In this document: positions 33,181 to 41,227 of the stretch, one piece after another
Position numbering within the stretch: position 1 is the first letter of the stretch
Layout: each line of letters begins with the position of its first letter
Source of the DNA: GCA-2688775 sp035288865
GTDB lineage: Archaea; Nanobdellota; Nanobdellia; Woesearchaeales; GW2011-AR4
NCBI GenBank assembly: GCA_035288865.1
Contig: DATDZA010000016.1
Span: forward strand, 1-64,000
Direction of reading: 5' to 3'
DNA length: 64,000 nt
Made by a program: the position numbers and the translations under genes
Notes under the pieces: generated by a model
Told to the model about the DNA's origin: nothing
The model's input: only the letters and a program-made list of their open reading frames with translations
Database searches by the model: none

Positions 33181-33741
33181 ATGCAAAAAGCAGATCCGAA
33201 TTCTCCAAAGCTGACGGAAAATGACAAGGATGTCCTGAGGAAGATTATAGACCATTCTAGGATACCAGACAGCAAGATTGCCGATGATATTGGGATTTCT
33301 CCGCAGGCCGTCTTTAAGATTAGGGCCAAGCTTGAGCAATTAGGAATCATCAAGGGCTACACGCCAATAATCGACTTTAAGAAGATAGGTATCCAGGTCC
33401 TGGCACTGCTCGTCATCCGCGTTAGGCCGGATGTTTGGGACAAATACTCTGATGACTTGGTTTCAGAGCGTATTTCGAAAATCCCTTACATAATATCAGC
33501 CTATAGGGTCGCTGACGCCCGGGCATCCCATATTCTGCTGATTGGATTTAGAGATACTGCTCAAAAGGAGAACTATATTGCCCAGATTCAAATTAAACAT
33601 AGAAATGAAATTGAGATAAAGGAAATCTACACTTTCTCAGTAGATAAGATTATTATCCAGAATCCGATTGGCTTGCTAAACGAGATAATCGACAAAACTG
33701 ATTTTTCCAAATATGAGTTGTTTCCCCTAGGCAAAAAATAA
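33181..33741 (+). CDS. Lrp/AsnC-family transcriptional regulator
   Basis: This is a 186-residue protein with an N-terminal helix-turn-helix (about 10-60, DSKIADDIGISPQAVFKIR) and a C-terminal ligand/oligomerisation domain. It is somewhat longer than typical Lrp proteins (about 150) because of a C-terminal tail. TATA-like ctttttatatct stands about 27 nt before the ATG. Targets unknown; neither amino-acid operon is adjacent. Confidence 0.85.
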   Translation: MQKADPNSPKLTENDKDVLRKIIDHSRIPDSKIADDIGISPQAVFKIRAKLEQLGIIKGYTPIIDFKKIGIQVLALLVIRVRPDVWDKYSDDLVSERISKIPYIISAYRVADARASHILLIGFRDTAQKENYIAQIQIKHRNEIEIKEIYTFSVDKIIIQNPIGLLNEIIDKTDFSKYELFPLGKK

Positions 33742-33830
33742 TGATTCAGAATTGATTCTCAACAAATAACTTATTATTTATTGATTATCCCTACCAATCA
33801 GTCTAATACTTATCCAACTTCTGTAACAAT

Positions 33831-33962
33831 ATGACAATTAAATGCAAGCACTGCGGAAAGGCAATAGCCCAAGCCAAATTAAGGGGTCTTTCATTGATAT
33901 GCCCATTTTGCGGAAAGCCACAAAACGGGCTGCCGCACCTTAAAACCAAGGGGTTGCTGTAA
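33831..33962 (+). CDS. Small zinc-ribbon protein
   Basis: This 43-residue protein has two CxxC pairs, CKHC and CPFC, about 20 residues apart, forming a likely zinc ribbon. There is nothing else in it; the C-terminus is basic. Such microproteins often bind nucleic acids or partner proteins. Confidence 0.6.
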   Translation: MTIKCKHCGKAIAQAKLRGLSLICPFCGKPQNGLPHLKTKGLL

Positions 33963-34131
33963 ACATACCACTTGCCTGCACCGGACAGAGTAGGGCTAAT
34001 ATTTTTAACTAGAGGTAATGCTAAGATTTTCACCAGAATGCAAAAGTGAATTAAAATTTCAAATCAACCATCACAAACTAACTGATAGGTAAACTAAAAA
34101 TGAAGATATTTATTTAATTGGGGGTAAAACA

Positions 34132-34182
34132 ATGGCAAAATCAAAACAAATAAAATTTATATATCAAAGGAGAATAAAATGA
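34132..34182 (+). CDS. 16-residue leader ORF coupled to the next gene
   Basis: A gggggt Shine-Dalgarno precedes this basic 16-codon ORF (MAKSKQIKFIYQRRIK), whose stop overlaps the next ATG as ATGA. Translation of the membrane protein downstream may be coupled to it. Its start resembles that of the basic protein at 34595. Confidence 0.4.
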   Translation: MAKSKQIKFIYQRRIK

Positions 34183-34541
34183 GGGCATCTCTAATTATAT
34201 TTGGTGTAATTTTTCTGGTCATCGGGGGGCTGTTATACATTGTGCCGATGCAAGAAGTTAAAGCAGATACAACTACCATAGGAAATGGAAATGTAGATTC
34301 CCGCACATCATCAGCAAGAGTAACTGTTCCTGCGGAGTGGGCATTTGCATCTGCAATCATCGGTTTTGTTTTATTAATGCTCGGCTTGGTGATTCCCAAT
34401 TCAGCCCTAAGAAGTGATTCAAAAAAAGATTCCTATGAAAAAGTAGTTGAGTCAAAAGAGAATATTGAATTTGGTGATGGAAACAAACGCAAGATTGTCA
34501 GGGAGAGGATTGAGAAGCATAATGTAAGAAATGATGAGTAA
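34179..34541 (+). CDS. Membrane protein with two helices
   Basis: This 120-residue protein has membrane segments at about 4-24 and 52-73, an outside loop rich in T/S/N, and a charged cytoplasmic tail (KKDSYEKVVESKENIEF). An aaaggaga Shine-Dalgarno is present. No family recognised. Confidence 0.75.
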   Translation: MRASLIIFGVIFLVIGGLLYIVPMQEVKADTTTIGNGNVDSRTSSARVTVPAEWAFASAIIGFVLLMLGLVIPNSALRSDSKKDSYEKVVESKENIEFGDGNKRKIVRERIEKHNVRNDE

Positions 34542-34594
34542 GAAAGATAATGATTTGAAAAAGATTTTAATTAAACCAAATAGGAGGTAAACAA

Positions 34595-34714
34595 ATGGCA
34601 AAATCAAGCAGAGGCGGAAGAATGACGGCAGCAAAGACAAGAGCTGCAAAGAGCGCTGGCGGCAGGGGACATATAAAGAACAGGGCTGCAGGAAAAAAAA
34701 TAATGAGAAGTTAA
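34595..34714 (+). CDS. Small, very basic protein
   Basis: This 39-residue protein is rich in K, R, A and G, with repeated AAKTRAAKSAGG-like stretches reminiscent of histone tails or stress-inducible KGG-type proteins. It has a perfect aggaggt Shine-Dalgarno at normal spacing, which argues for translation. A nucleic-acid-binding role is only a guess. Confidence 0.6.
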   Translation: MAKSSRGGRMTAAKTRAAKSAGGRGHIKNRAAGKKIMRS

Positions 34715-34803
34715 ATATCTCAACTTGGGAGATTTGTTTCTTCAAAGTTAGATTATTTTTTTATTATGGAATGTAGGTATTCCCATAGGAGATGTAAACG
34801 AAA

Positions 34804-34926
34804 ATGGAAAATTATACCGTTGTAAGCGCAAGGACATGGAAAAATCTTGACAGGGTTGCAAGGCTTAATAGGATTGCAACTAAGAATCTTAATGATGACC
34901 TGCTGGAAAAATATTATGAGAATTAA
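34804..34926 (+). CDS. Small hypothetical protein
   Basis: This 40-residue protein, with an aggagat Shine-Dalgarno, is predicted helical with basic and acidic halves. It sits between similarly small genes that each have their own Shine-Dalgarno. Function unknown. Confidence 0.5.
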   Translation: MENYTVVSARTWKNLDRVARLNRIATKNLNDDLLEKYYEN

Positions 34927-35022
34927 ATGTCTTAGCGAGTAGTATTTATTGCTACGTAGCTGAGATTATTTTTTATTAGAGGAGTTGAAAGTTAGAAAAT
35001 CTAGGAATGGGGGTGTTTATTT

Positions 35023-35352
35023 ATGGTAGTTTTAGAAACTTTATTGAGATTTTTGATAAGCCTGGTCATATCAGCAGTGGTTATATTTATAGCCGCAAAA
35101 TTATTTGGGGAAAGGGAGGGATTTGGCACAGCGATATGGGCTGCACTTTCCGGCGCAATAATATTCGCGCTCGTGTTTTATTTCGTAGGGATAGGTTGGG
35201 TTGCCTCATTAGTTGGCGGGATAGCCTGGTTGATTGCCCTGGGTAGCCTATACAAAATTGGCTGGCTGAAATCTTTAGTAATAGCTGTGGTAATATGGGT
35301 ATTTGCAACTATAGTCAGCACGGTGCTGCCAACGATTACGGGACCACTTTAA
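35023..35352 (+). CDS. Four-helix membrane protein
   Basis: This 109-residue, almost entirely hydrophobic protein has four predicted membrane segments and a single charged loop (KLFGEREGF). A gggggtg Shine-Dalgarno is upstream. It is followed closely by a single-helix microprotein. Confidence 0.75.
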   Translation: MVVLETLLRFLISLVISAVVIFIAAKLFGEREGFGTAIWAALSGAIIFALVFYFVGIGWVASLVGGIAWLIALGSLYKIGWLKSLVIAVVIWVFATIVSTVLPTITGPL

Positions 35353-35367
35353 GAAATGGAGGAAACC

Positions 35368-35466
35368 ATGAAAAATGCTTATAAGAAAAAGGGAGGAATA
35401 CTTTCACTCATTGGCGGAGTGGTGGTAATAATAATTATCATGGTATTGTTTTTCAGAATTTTTTAA
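35368..35466 (+). CDS. Single-helix membrane microprotein
   Basis: This 32-residue protein has a basic N-terminus (MKNAYKKKGG) and one hydrophobic helix. A perfect ggagg Shine-Dalgarno is present and it starts 15 nt after the previous stop, so it is probably co-translated. Function unknown. Confidence 0.6.
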   Translation: MKNAYKKKGGILSLIGGVVVIIIIMVLFFRIF

Positions 35467-35657
35467 AAATTCGTACACAAGCCAAAGACCGTAATCCACC
35501 GGAGAAATATAGTTTTAAGAATGATGTTTCAGTTCAATACAATTAAATATGGGCAATTGCTGGATAATAGGAAAAAAATAATAAAATATAAGAATGTTTA
35601 TATACTTTAAATCTTTTACCATACATAAGCAAGTAAAATCTTGATGGGGTGAAAAGC

Positions 35658-35882
35658 ATGAAATCAAAAACAGTCAAGGGTGTTAAGGAAGATTTTAGCG
35701 CTGCAAAAAAGCAGGTCAAGTCCGAATTTAATAAGGCAAAGGCAAAAATAACTGAAGTAGAGAAGCATGCTGAGGATTATATCAGGAAAAATCCAAAGCG
35801 GGCAACAGCAATTGCAATAGGCGTTGGTGCTGCTGTTGGAGCGGCCATAGCTGCGTTTTGGATGAGAGAGAAACGCAAATAA
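35658..35882 (+). CDS. YqjD/ElaB (DUF883)-like membrane-anchored protein
   Basis: This 74-residue protein has an amphipathic charged helix (about 1-50) then a glycine/alanine-rich membrane anchor (AIAIGVGAAVGAAIAAFW) and a basic tail, the layout of the YqjD/ElaB family, which binds ribosomes in stationary-phase E. coli. ggggtg lies 6 nt before the ATG. A YqjE-like gene follows, as in bacteria. Confidence 0.75.
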   Translation: MKSKTVKGVKEDFSAAKKQVKSEFNKAKAKITEVEKHAEDYIRKNPKRATAIAIGVGAAVGAAIAAFWMREKRK

Positions 35883-35975
35883 GTTAGGGTTCATTATTCG
35901 AACAGGGTATCAATTAAGCACCTCAGCTTGGGCCTTGATTTTTCGACAATTATTTTAAAAGAAGTTTTACGCCTC

Positions 35976-36302
35976 ATGAGAAAGCTGCAAACTAAAAAAG
36001 AAGGATTTCCATCGATGCTCTCGCATTTCTTTGGCGTCCTGTTTTCATCAATTAAGGACCGAGTTACACAGGGAGCTGATGCCATAATTGATCATATGGA
36101 AGAAAGAATACTGTCGCTCCAGAAAAAGATCCTTCGTAATTTTTTCATAATGCTTTGCATCAGCGCAGGAATTGTGGCGCTCTTGCTTTCGTTGTGCTTC
36201 TACCTTGTTGATGTATTACACTGGCCGCGCTATATTATTTTTCTTATTCTCGGCGCCTTGTTGCTGATTATTGCATCTGTGCGCGCGAACCTGAAGAATT
36301 AA
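35976..36302 (+). CDS. YqjE-like (holin superfamily III type) membrane protein
   Basis: This 108-residue protein has a charged N-terminal helix and two membrane segments (about 60-80 and 85-103). Combined with the preceding YqjD-like gene it mirrors the bacterial yqjD-yqjE pair. Start uncertain: the frame is open from a TTG at 35928 and another ATG is at 36015. Confidence 0.65.
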   Translation: MRKLQTKKEGFPSMLSHFFGVLFSSIKDRVTQGADAIIDHMEERILSLQKKILRNFFIMLCISAGIVALLLSLCFYLVDVLHWPRYIIFLILGALLLIIASVRANLKN

Positions 36303-36780
36303 TGTTTTTATTCTGCAGCAGCTCTGATTTTGTTATGTTCAGAAAAATATTCTTGTCCTTGCTTTTGATGTACTCTTTGGGAACGCGCACGCGTCTCATG
36401 CCCAGAAAGCCAGTTTTGACTACGATGGCCGCTACTGCATTTGTGTCCTGCGCAAGCTCAACGCTGGCAACAGTGCCGATTTTCGCGCCATTTAAGCCAA
36501 ACACCAACCTTCCCTTAAGCAATGTTGATGGGCCAATGTTAAGAAATACCGCGTGCTTTGCAACTTCAGTTATATAATTCGTGCTGATAACGAATCCTTT
36601 CCGTAAAAAGCCCTTGTCGACAGATATGCCAAGCACCTGCATTGTCCTCGGGTCTAGATAAAATTTGTCGCTGACTCCAATATACACGCCGTTCGAGTCA
36701 ATAACATCCTTGCCAAGGACGTCTTCCGACGTGATGGCACCCTGCAATTTCTTAAGCTCCACGTTTACTCGCCTCGGCAA
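36268..36780 (-). CDS. PRC-barrel domain protein
   Basis: This 170-residue protein has two tandem PRC-barrel-like units (GKDVIDSNGVYIG..., KGRLVFGLNGAKIG...), small beta barrels used in RNA processing and protein assembly. It overlaps the paralogous gene upstream by 29 nt. Its 3' end overlaps the YqjE-like gene convergently. Confidence 0.75.
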   Translation of the reverse strand: MPRRVNVELKKLQGAITSEDVLGKDVIDSNGVYIGVSDKFYLDPRTMQVLGISVDKGFLRKGFVISTNYITEVAKHAVFLNIGPSTLLKGRLVFGLNGAKIGTVASVELAQDTNAVAAIVVKTGFLGMRRVRVPKEYIKSKDKNIFLNITKSELLQNKNINSSGSRAQMQ

Positions 36781-37234
36781 ATGTTTTTTTAATGACGATT
36801 GATGAACCGAGTTTTTTCACCTGGCTGAAAGGAATTGTAGCTTTGCGAAAAAATGTGCGTTTTACCAGAAGCGATTCAATATCGTTAGTTTGGTTCACCC
36901 TGCGCACTTGCCGGACCTTTCCAAACTCTTTGCCATCAGAGCTTATGACCTTGCACCCGACATATAACAATACAGGCTCTATTCCGAGAAGGACTGCATC
37001 ATTGGTTATTTTTTCTATGTAGCGCTTGCACATGTAGCATGGCGCCCGAAACAAGCCGCGATTGACAACAACGCCTTCAAAAACTGCAGTTGTTGGATTC
37101 AATCTCACTTCCTTGACTTTCCCAAGCACCTCGCCCGATACTGTGAGCACCCTAAGCCCCACTACGTCGTGGGCGTTTCGTGTTTCCTTTAACAGCAAGC
37201 TATTTTCAATATATTTATCAATATGTTTTCCCAT
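36752..37234 (-). CDS. PRC-barrel domain protein, paralogue
   Basis: This 160-residue protein also has two PRC-barrel-like repeats (GLRVLTVSGEVLGKVKEV, GCKVISSDGKEFGKVRQV), with a CYMC cysteine pair in the first. With the downstream gene it forms a tandem duplication and they may heterodimerise. Confidence 0.78.
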   Translation of the reverse strand: MGKHIDKYIENSLLLKETRNAHDVVGLRVLTVSGEVLGKVKEVRLNPTTAVFEGVVVNRGLFRAPCYMCKRYIEKITNDAVLLGIEPVLLYVGCKVISSDGKEFGKVRQVRRVNQTNDIESLLVKRTFFRKATIPFSQVKKLGSSIVIKKTFAEASKRGA

Positions 37235-37241
37235 AATAACC

Positions 37242-37871
37242 TCAAAATAATCCTTTTAGCGCATAAACTCCAAGTGCTATACCTGTAAACTTTATAAAAT
37301 TACCGATGACAATTAGTAAGAAAAGCCGTTTTCTATTATAGCGCACTGTGCCCAGTCCGACAGTCAACACGTCACTTGGTGTAGCTGGTAAAACATTGAG
37401 TATGAGTATTGCATAGGCTCCCCACCGGTTTACTTTACGCCGTACGCTAAAAAATGTTTTTGCGGAGAGCAGATACATAATCTGCTTACTGAGTTTCAAG
37501 CCAACTAAGTAACTAACGATATGGCCAACTAAAGAACCAGCGAGTGCCACAAAGATAAGCAACACCACTGAACCCCCATTGTTGATGCCGAAGTAAAATG
37601 CCAATTCTGCTGGTATTTGAAAAAATATCATAGTGCTAAGCATGCAAAAAATGAATAGTTTTAATGGACTGGTATTATGGATCATGTCAGGCACGTAGCG
37701 GCTATACCATGGCGCCGCTAATGGAAACTCACGAGCCAGTCTGATATTAAATACAGCCATTACAATACCAGCTAAAATCAGAAGCGCAAGTATGGAAATA
37801 GCAATTAACCGCTGCAACCTGTTATTTGAAGTCTCGTAGATAAAGGGCCCATTCTGCATAGTAACCTGCAA
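37242..37871 (-). CDS. VTT-domain (DedA/YqaA-like) membrane protein
   Basis: This 209-residue protein has about five membrane segments and the SNARE-associated/VTT region including NVLPATPSDVLTVGLG and the final GNFIKF helix. Bacterial DedA proteins act as lipid scramblases or in membrane homeostasis. It heads a minus-strand set with the PRC-barrel genes. Confidence 0.82.
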   Translation of the reverse strand: MQVTMQNGPFIYETSNNRLQRLIAISILALLILAGIVMAVFNIRLAREFPLAAPWYSRYVPDMIHNTSPLKLFIFCMLSTMIFFQIPAELAFYFGINNGGSVVLLIFVALAGSLVGHIVSYLVGLKLSKQIMYLLSAKTFFSVRRKVNRWGAYAILILNVLPATPSDVLTVGLGTVRYNRKRLFLLIVIGNFIKFTGIALGVYALKGLF

Positions 37872-37935
37872 TAATCCTCATGTTAATAAATGTAGAGGTG
37901 CACTAATGGCATGTTTTTATTTTTCAAGTAAACGT

Positions 37936-38415
37936 CTAATTTGGGATATAATTTAAATTTACTCTTGGGAATCTTGCAGTTAATTTTTCTCGCTCGATAT
38001 ATTCACCAAAGCTAGCAATTGCCAAGGCCATTGCCTTTTTATATCCAACACCCTCTTCGTATCTTTCTGGCTGGGAATGAAACATTACCCAAACTGAATG
38101 ATCCAAATCTCCAATTCTTTGGTCACCATACATATGATTAGTTCCCATGTTAACTTGAACAGTCACAGCTCCGTTCCTATAATCAAAGAGCCATGTACTA
38201 TCTCCACTCGTCCTAGGATTAAAAAACGAATCTCTTATCCCATTTTGCGATGGTGAATTTCTAAATGCTTCCGTCACCATAAAAAATAATTCTGCTCGTT
38301 CCCCATATAAAAAAACTGGATAATTGTCCTGAACTTTCAAATAAGTTCGCAACCTATCTGTATCAGTGCACTTTTTTAATTCATCCAGGTAATTATCAAT
38401 GGTTGAAACTGACAT
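37936..38415 (-). CDS. Hypothetical protein
   Basis: This is a 159-residue soluble protein of mixed alpha/beta type. It starts 3 nt after the stop of the preceding gene (38419), suggesting one transcript. No domain recognised. Confidence 0.7.
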   Translation of the reverse strand: MSVSTIDNYLDELKKCTDTDRLRTYLKVQDNYPVFLYGERAELFFMVTEAFRNSPSQNGIRDSFFNPRTSGDSTWLFDYRNGAVTVQVNMGTNHMYGDQRIGDLDHSVWVMFHSQPERYEEGVGYKKAMALAIASFGEYIEREKLTARFPRVNLNYIPN

Positions 38416-38418
38416 GAT

Positions 38419-38817
38419 TCATCCAAACTTTCTTTTAAATGATTTTCTGTCGCCGTAATTCAAAAAATTCTTATGATGCTTCGGCTCTTTAAAACCATTA
38501 TATTTCTTATGCTTTATTCCACACCAGTATTTTTCTGTTGCACCGGCAATGGCAACCGCATAATTCAAAAGCCCGTTTGCATATCCGCAATAGGCGCAGT
38601 TTAGTTTCTCAACAAGATTAAGATAGTCAAGTTTATGGCGGTCGATCCTTATGTAATTCTTCCTCCTAATCAATTCAATTCCGTATAACCTAAAACATAT
38701 ATGCATGTAAATTTCAATAAAAACGTCCAGAGCAACTAATGGAAAAATCAAAATATAAACAAAGGGAGCTGATAGAACGTGATTAAAGAATCGTCCGGAA
38801 TATTTTTTAAATTCCAT
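38419..38817 (-). CDS. Conserved hypothetical membrane-associated protein
   Basis: This 132-residue protein has one N-terminal membrane segment (about 14-38), then IRIDRHKLDYLN, CAYCGYANGLLNYA and YWCGIKHKKYNGF. I recall this pattern from a widespread bacterial family of unknown function. The cysteines suggest a metal or redox site. Probably acquired from bacteria. Confidence 0.75.
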   Translation of the reverse strand: MEFKKYSGRFFNHVLSAPFVYILIFPLVALDVFIEIYMHICFRLYGIELIRRKNYIRIDRHKLDYLNLVEKLNCAYCGYANGLLNYAVAIAGATEKYWCGIKHKKYNGFKEPKHHKNFLNYGDRKSFKRKFG

Positions 38818-38832
38818 ATGAAATAAAATAGA

Positions 38833-39687
38833 TTAAATCAAAGAATTTTTTTCCTTTATGACTTCATAAACTTCCTGTGTCTTCGGAGTTACTTTCTTTG
38901 TAACAGTCTTTTTAGGAGTTACTGTTTTTGTTATTGTTCTCTTTGGTGTTTTGATGGTAGTTACTGTTTTCCTAGGGGTTATCTTCTTGGTTACAACTTT
39001 TCCAGCTGATTTTTTTGTAGTTGTTTTCCTTGCGGCCTTTCTTGATTTTCTTCTAGACGAAACCTTTCTTCCGGCGTTGAGCTCAATTTTCCTGTTAAGC
39101 TGGGACATCCTTCTCCTCTGGCTTTTTAACTTAACTAAAAATTCCTCGTCTGTCCTTTTGATTGACCTTGCCTTTCTGTTTAGCAAATTCCTGACTTTCC
39201 TTATGGATTCCTGTGATTCTCTCACGGCGGAATTCATCTTTCTTATCTTTGTTGATAGTGATTTTGAGCTTGGCAATAATTTTTTCAATGCATTGCTGTT
39301 AGTCGTTACTTTTTGAGACACTGCCCTGTTGCCTAAATCGATATCGTCCAGTCTTTCTTCAAAAGAGCTAAGTTTGCCCGACAAGGTGCCTTCATGCGAT
39401 TTCAGGCTGTCATTAATCTGTCCGATAGAATTGTTAATGTCATTTATTGTCGATGTAACAACCGATTCATTTGCCCTCTGCAAATTTATATCAGCCGATG
39501 ATTTATCAAGAGACTCATTTAAGACCTGTATTTTGCTGTTGAAATCAGAAATTCTTTCCTCGACGGAAGCTAGCATTGTCCTAAGGTTGACAAGATTCAG
39601 ATTAATGTTTGAAATGTCCGAACTAACTAAATTGAAAGACTCCATAGTCTTGTTCTTGTGCGCCAAAAAATCTTTTCTCAAACTCAT
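38833..39687 (-). CDS. Coiled-coil protein with basic repeat tail
   Basis: This 284-residue protein has an extended coiled coil (about 1-190) followed by a lysine/threonine-rich tail with degenerate TPKKTVTKK-type repeats. The architecture recalls archaeal structural or nucleoid-linked proteins; the tail could bind DNA or RNA. Function unknown. Confidence 0.78.
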   Translation of the reverse strand: MSLRKDFLAHKNKTMESFNLVSSDISNINLNLVNLRTMLASVEERISDFNSKIQVLNESLDKSSADINLQRANESVVTSTINDINNSIGQINDSLKSHEGTLSGKLSSFEERLDDIDLGNRAVSQKVTTNSNALKKLLPSSKSLSTKIRKMNSAVRESQESIRKVRNLLNRKARSIKRTDEEFLVKLKSQRRRMSQLNRKIELNAGRKVSSRRKSRKAARKTTTKKSAGKVVTKKITPRKTVTTIKTPKRTITKTVTPKKTVTKKVTPKTQEVYEVIKEKNSLI

Positions 39688-39889
39688 TTATACCACTCCA
39701 GAATAGCAAAAATCTCGTACTATTTAAAGGTTGCGGTTTTGTGGCGTTTGCCTTTGATAAATTAATATCTAAATTATATTTTCTGGTGAGTCTGATGGGT
39801 GTAGGATAATTTACTGTGGAATAATAATAAAATTTGTATAGAACCGTTTTCGTGATAGTTTTATAAACAAAAGAAATTTGCTTAAGAGT

Positions 39890-40585
39890 ATGTTAAGCAT
39901 AATAATACCGGCATTTAATGAGGAAAAATATCTGCCGAGATTATTGGACAGCATCAAAAAGCAGACCTACAAAAATTATGAAATAATTATTGCAGATGCT
40001 GATTCAAAAGACAATACAAGGAAAATAGCAAAAAGGTACGGATGCAAAATAATAAAAGGCGGAATACCTGCTGTTGGCAGAAACAGTGGCGCAAAGGCCG
40101 CAAAAGGTGATATGCTTCTTTTTATGGACGCTGACTCAGTTATAAGGGAAAAATTCTTAGAAAGTGCGCTGAATGAAATAAAAACAAGAAAGCTTGACAC
40201 AACGGGAGTTTATATTTATCCGGACACAAACAGGCTATTGGACCATATTTTTCTTGGTATTTATAATTTACTGCTTTTTTCCACACAATTTTATTATCCG
40301 CATGCTGTAGGCAGCGGCATATTTTGCAGAAAAAGGCTGCACGAAGAAGTTAAGGGTTTTGACAGGAATGTTAAGCTAGGTGAGGATGCAGACTATGTCA
40401 AAAGATGCGGAAAGGTTGGAAATTTCAGAATGCTCAGAACTGTAAAGCTTTGCTTCTCCATGAGGCGTTATAAAAAAGGAAGGCTAAAAACCGGATTAGG
40501 ATTAATAGGCTGGGAACTGCACAGGATTTTTTTTGGGGAAATAAAAACGGATATTTTCAAATACGAATGGGATTACGGGAAATAG
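39890..40585 (+). CDS. Glycosyltransferase family 2
   Basis: This 231-residue GT-A enzyme transfers a sugar from a nucleotide donor. It has SIIIPAFNEEKYL, the donor-binding DADS motifs and FMDADS (DxD-like), and GEDADY in the acceptor region. No membrane anchor is present. Start ATG 39890 is 26 nt after TATA-like ttttataaac. Substrate unknown. Confidence 0.9.
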   Translation: MLSIIIPAFNEEKYLPRLLDSIKKQTYKNYEIIIADADSKDNTRKIAKRYGCKIIKGGIPAVGRNSGAKAAKGDMLLFMDADSVIREKFLESALNEIKTRKLDTTGVYIYPDTNRLLDHIFLGIYNLLLFSTQFYYPHAVGSGIFCRKRLHEEVKGFDRNVKLGEDADYVKRCGKVGNFRMLRTVKLCFSMRRYKKGRLKTGLGLIGWELHRIFFGEIKTDIFKYEWDYGK

Positions 40586-40651
40586 AATGATATTTATCAG
40601 AAAGCTTACTAAAAATTATAAGAGAATTTTTCAAAAATAAATTGGGCCGTT

Positions 40652-41227
40652 ATGTCAAGAAAAACAGTCAATGCTTCTAGGTTGGTTGAAATTAAAATAA
40701 AATTACTCCACATATTCATGCTGTTGTTATTAACGGTTTTGATTTTCTCAATAACGAGAAGTATGAATTTTGGAATATTTTTGATTTATGTGTCTATGTA
40801 TATACTCCTTTTGCATTTCTGGTTAGGCGCATATTACGTGGTAAAATTCCTTAAATCTAAGGAAAATATTCAAAATTATATTTTAGACGTATCAATTTTG
40901 ATTTGCCTGTCGCTGGGGGTAATAAACTTTTACAGGATAATAATATGGGGCATTTGGTTTGCATTATTATTTACTCTAGTTCTGGTAAAATACAGGAGTG
41001 CTTATTTGTCTTTCAAAGAAGGTAAAATAAAAAGATACATAGCAAAAAAAATAAGAAACGAGTTTGTTGTACCGCCCGCATATGCACTTTTTGCTGGGCT
41101 TGCATATGTTTTCCATGGAAATGATGAAGTTATATTATCACTTCAAATTTCTATATTATTCTTCCACGTCTTTTTTGCAGTTTGGATGATATTTATCAAG
41201 AAAGCATATCTAATTTTAAGCAGCTAA
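40652..41227 (+). CDS. Polytopic membrane protein
   Basis: This 191-residue protein has about six predicted membrane helices and a basic loop (KEGKIKRYIAKKIR). It follows the glycosyltransferase and may be in the same transcript, but no family was recognised. Its end overlaps the convergent smc gene by 4 nt. Confidence 0.75.
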   Translation: MSRKTVNASRLVEIKIKLLHIFMLLLLTVLIFSITRSMNFGIFLIYVSMYILLLHFWLGAYYVVKFLKSKENIQNYILDVSILICLSLGVINFYRIIIWGIWFALLFTLVLVKYRSAYLSFKEGKIKRYIAKKIRNEFVVPPAYALFAGLAYVFHGNDEVILSLQISILFFHVFFAVWMIFIKKAYLILSS

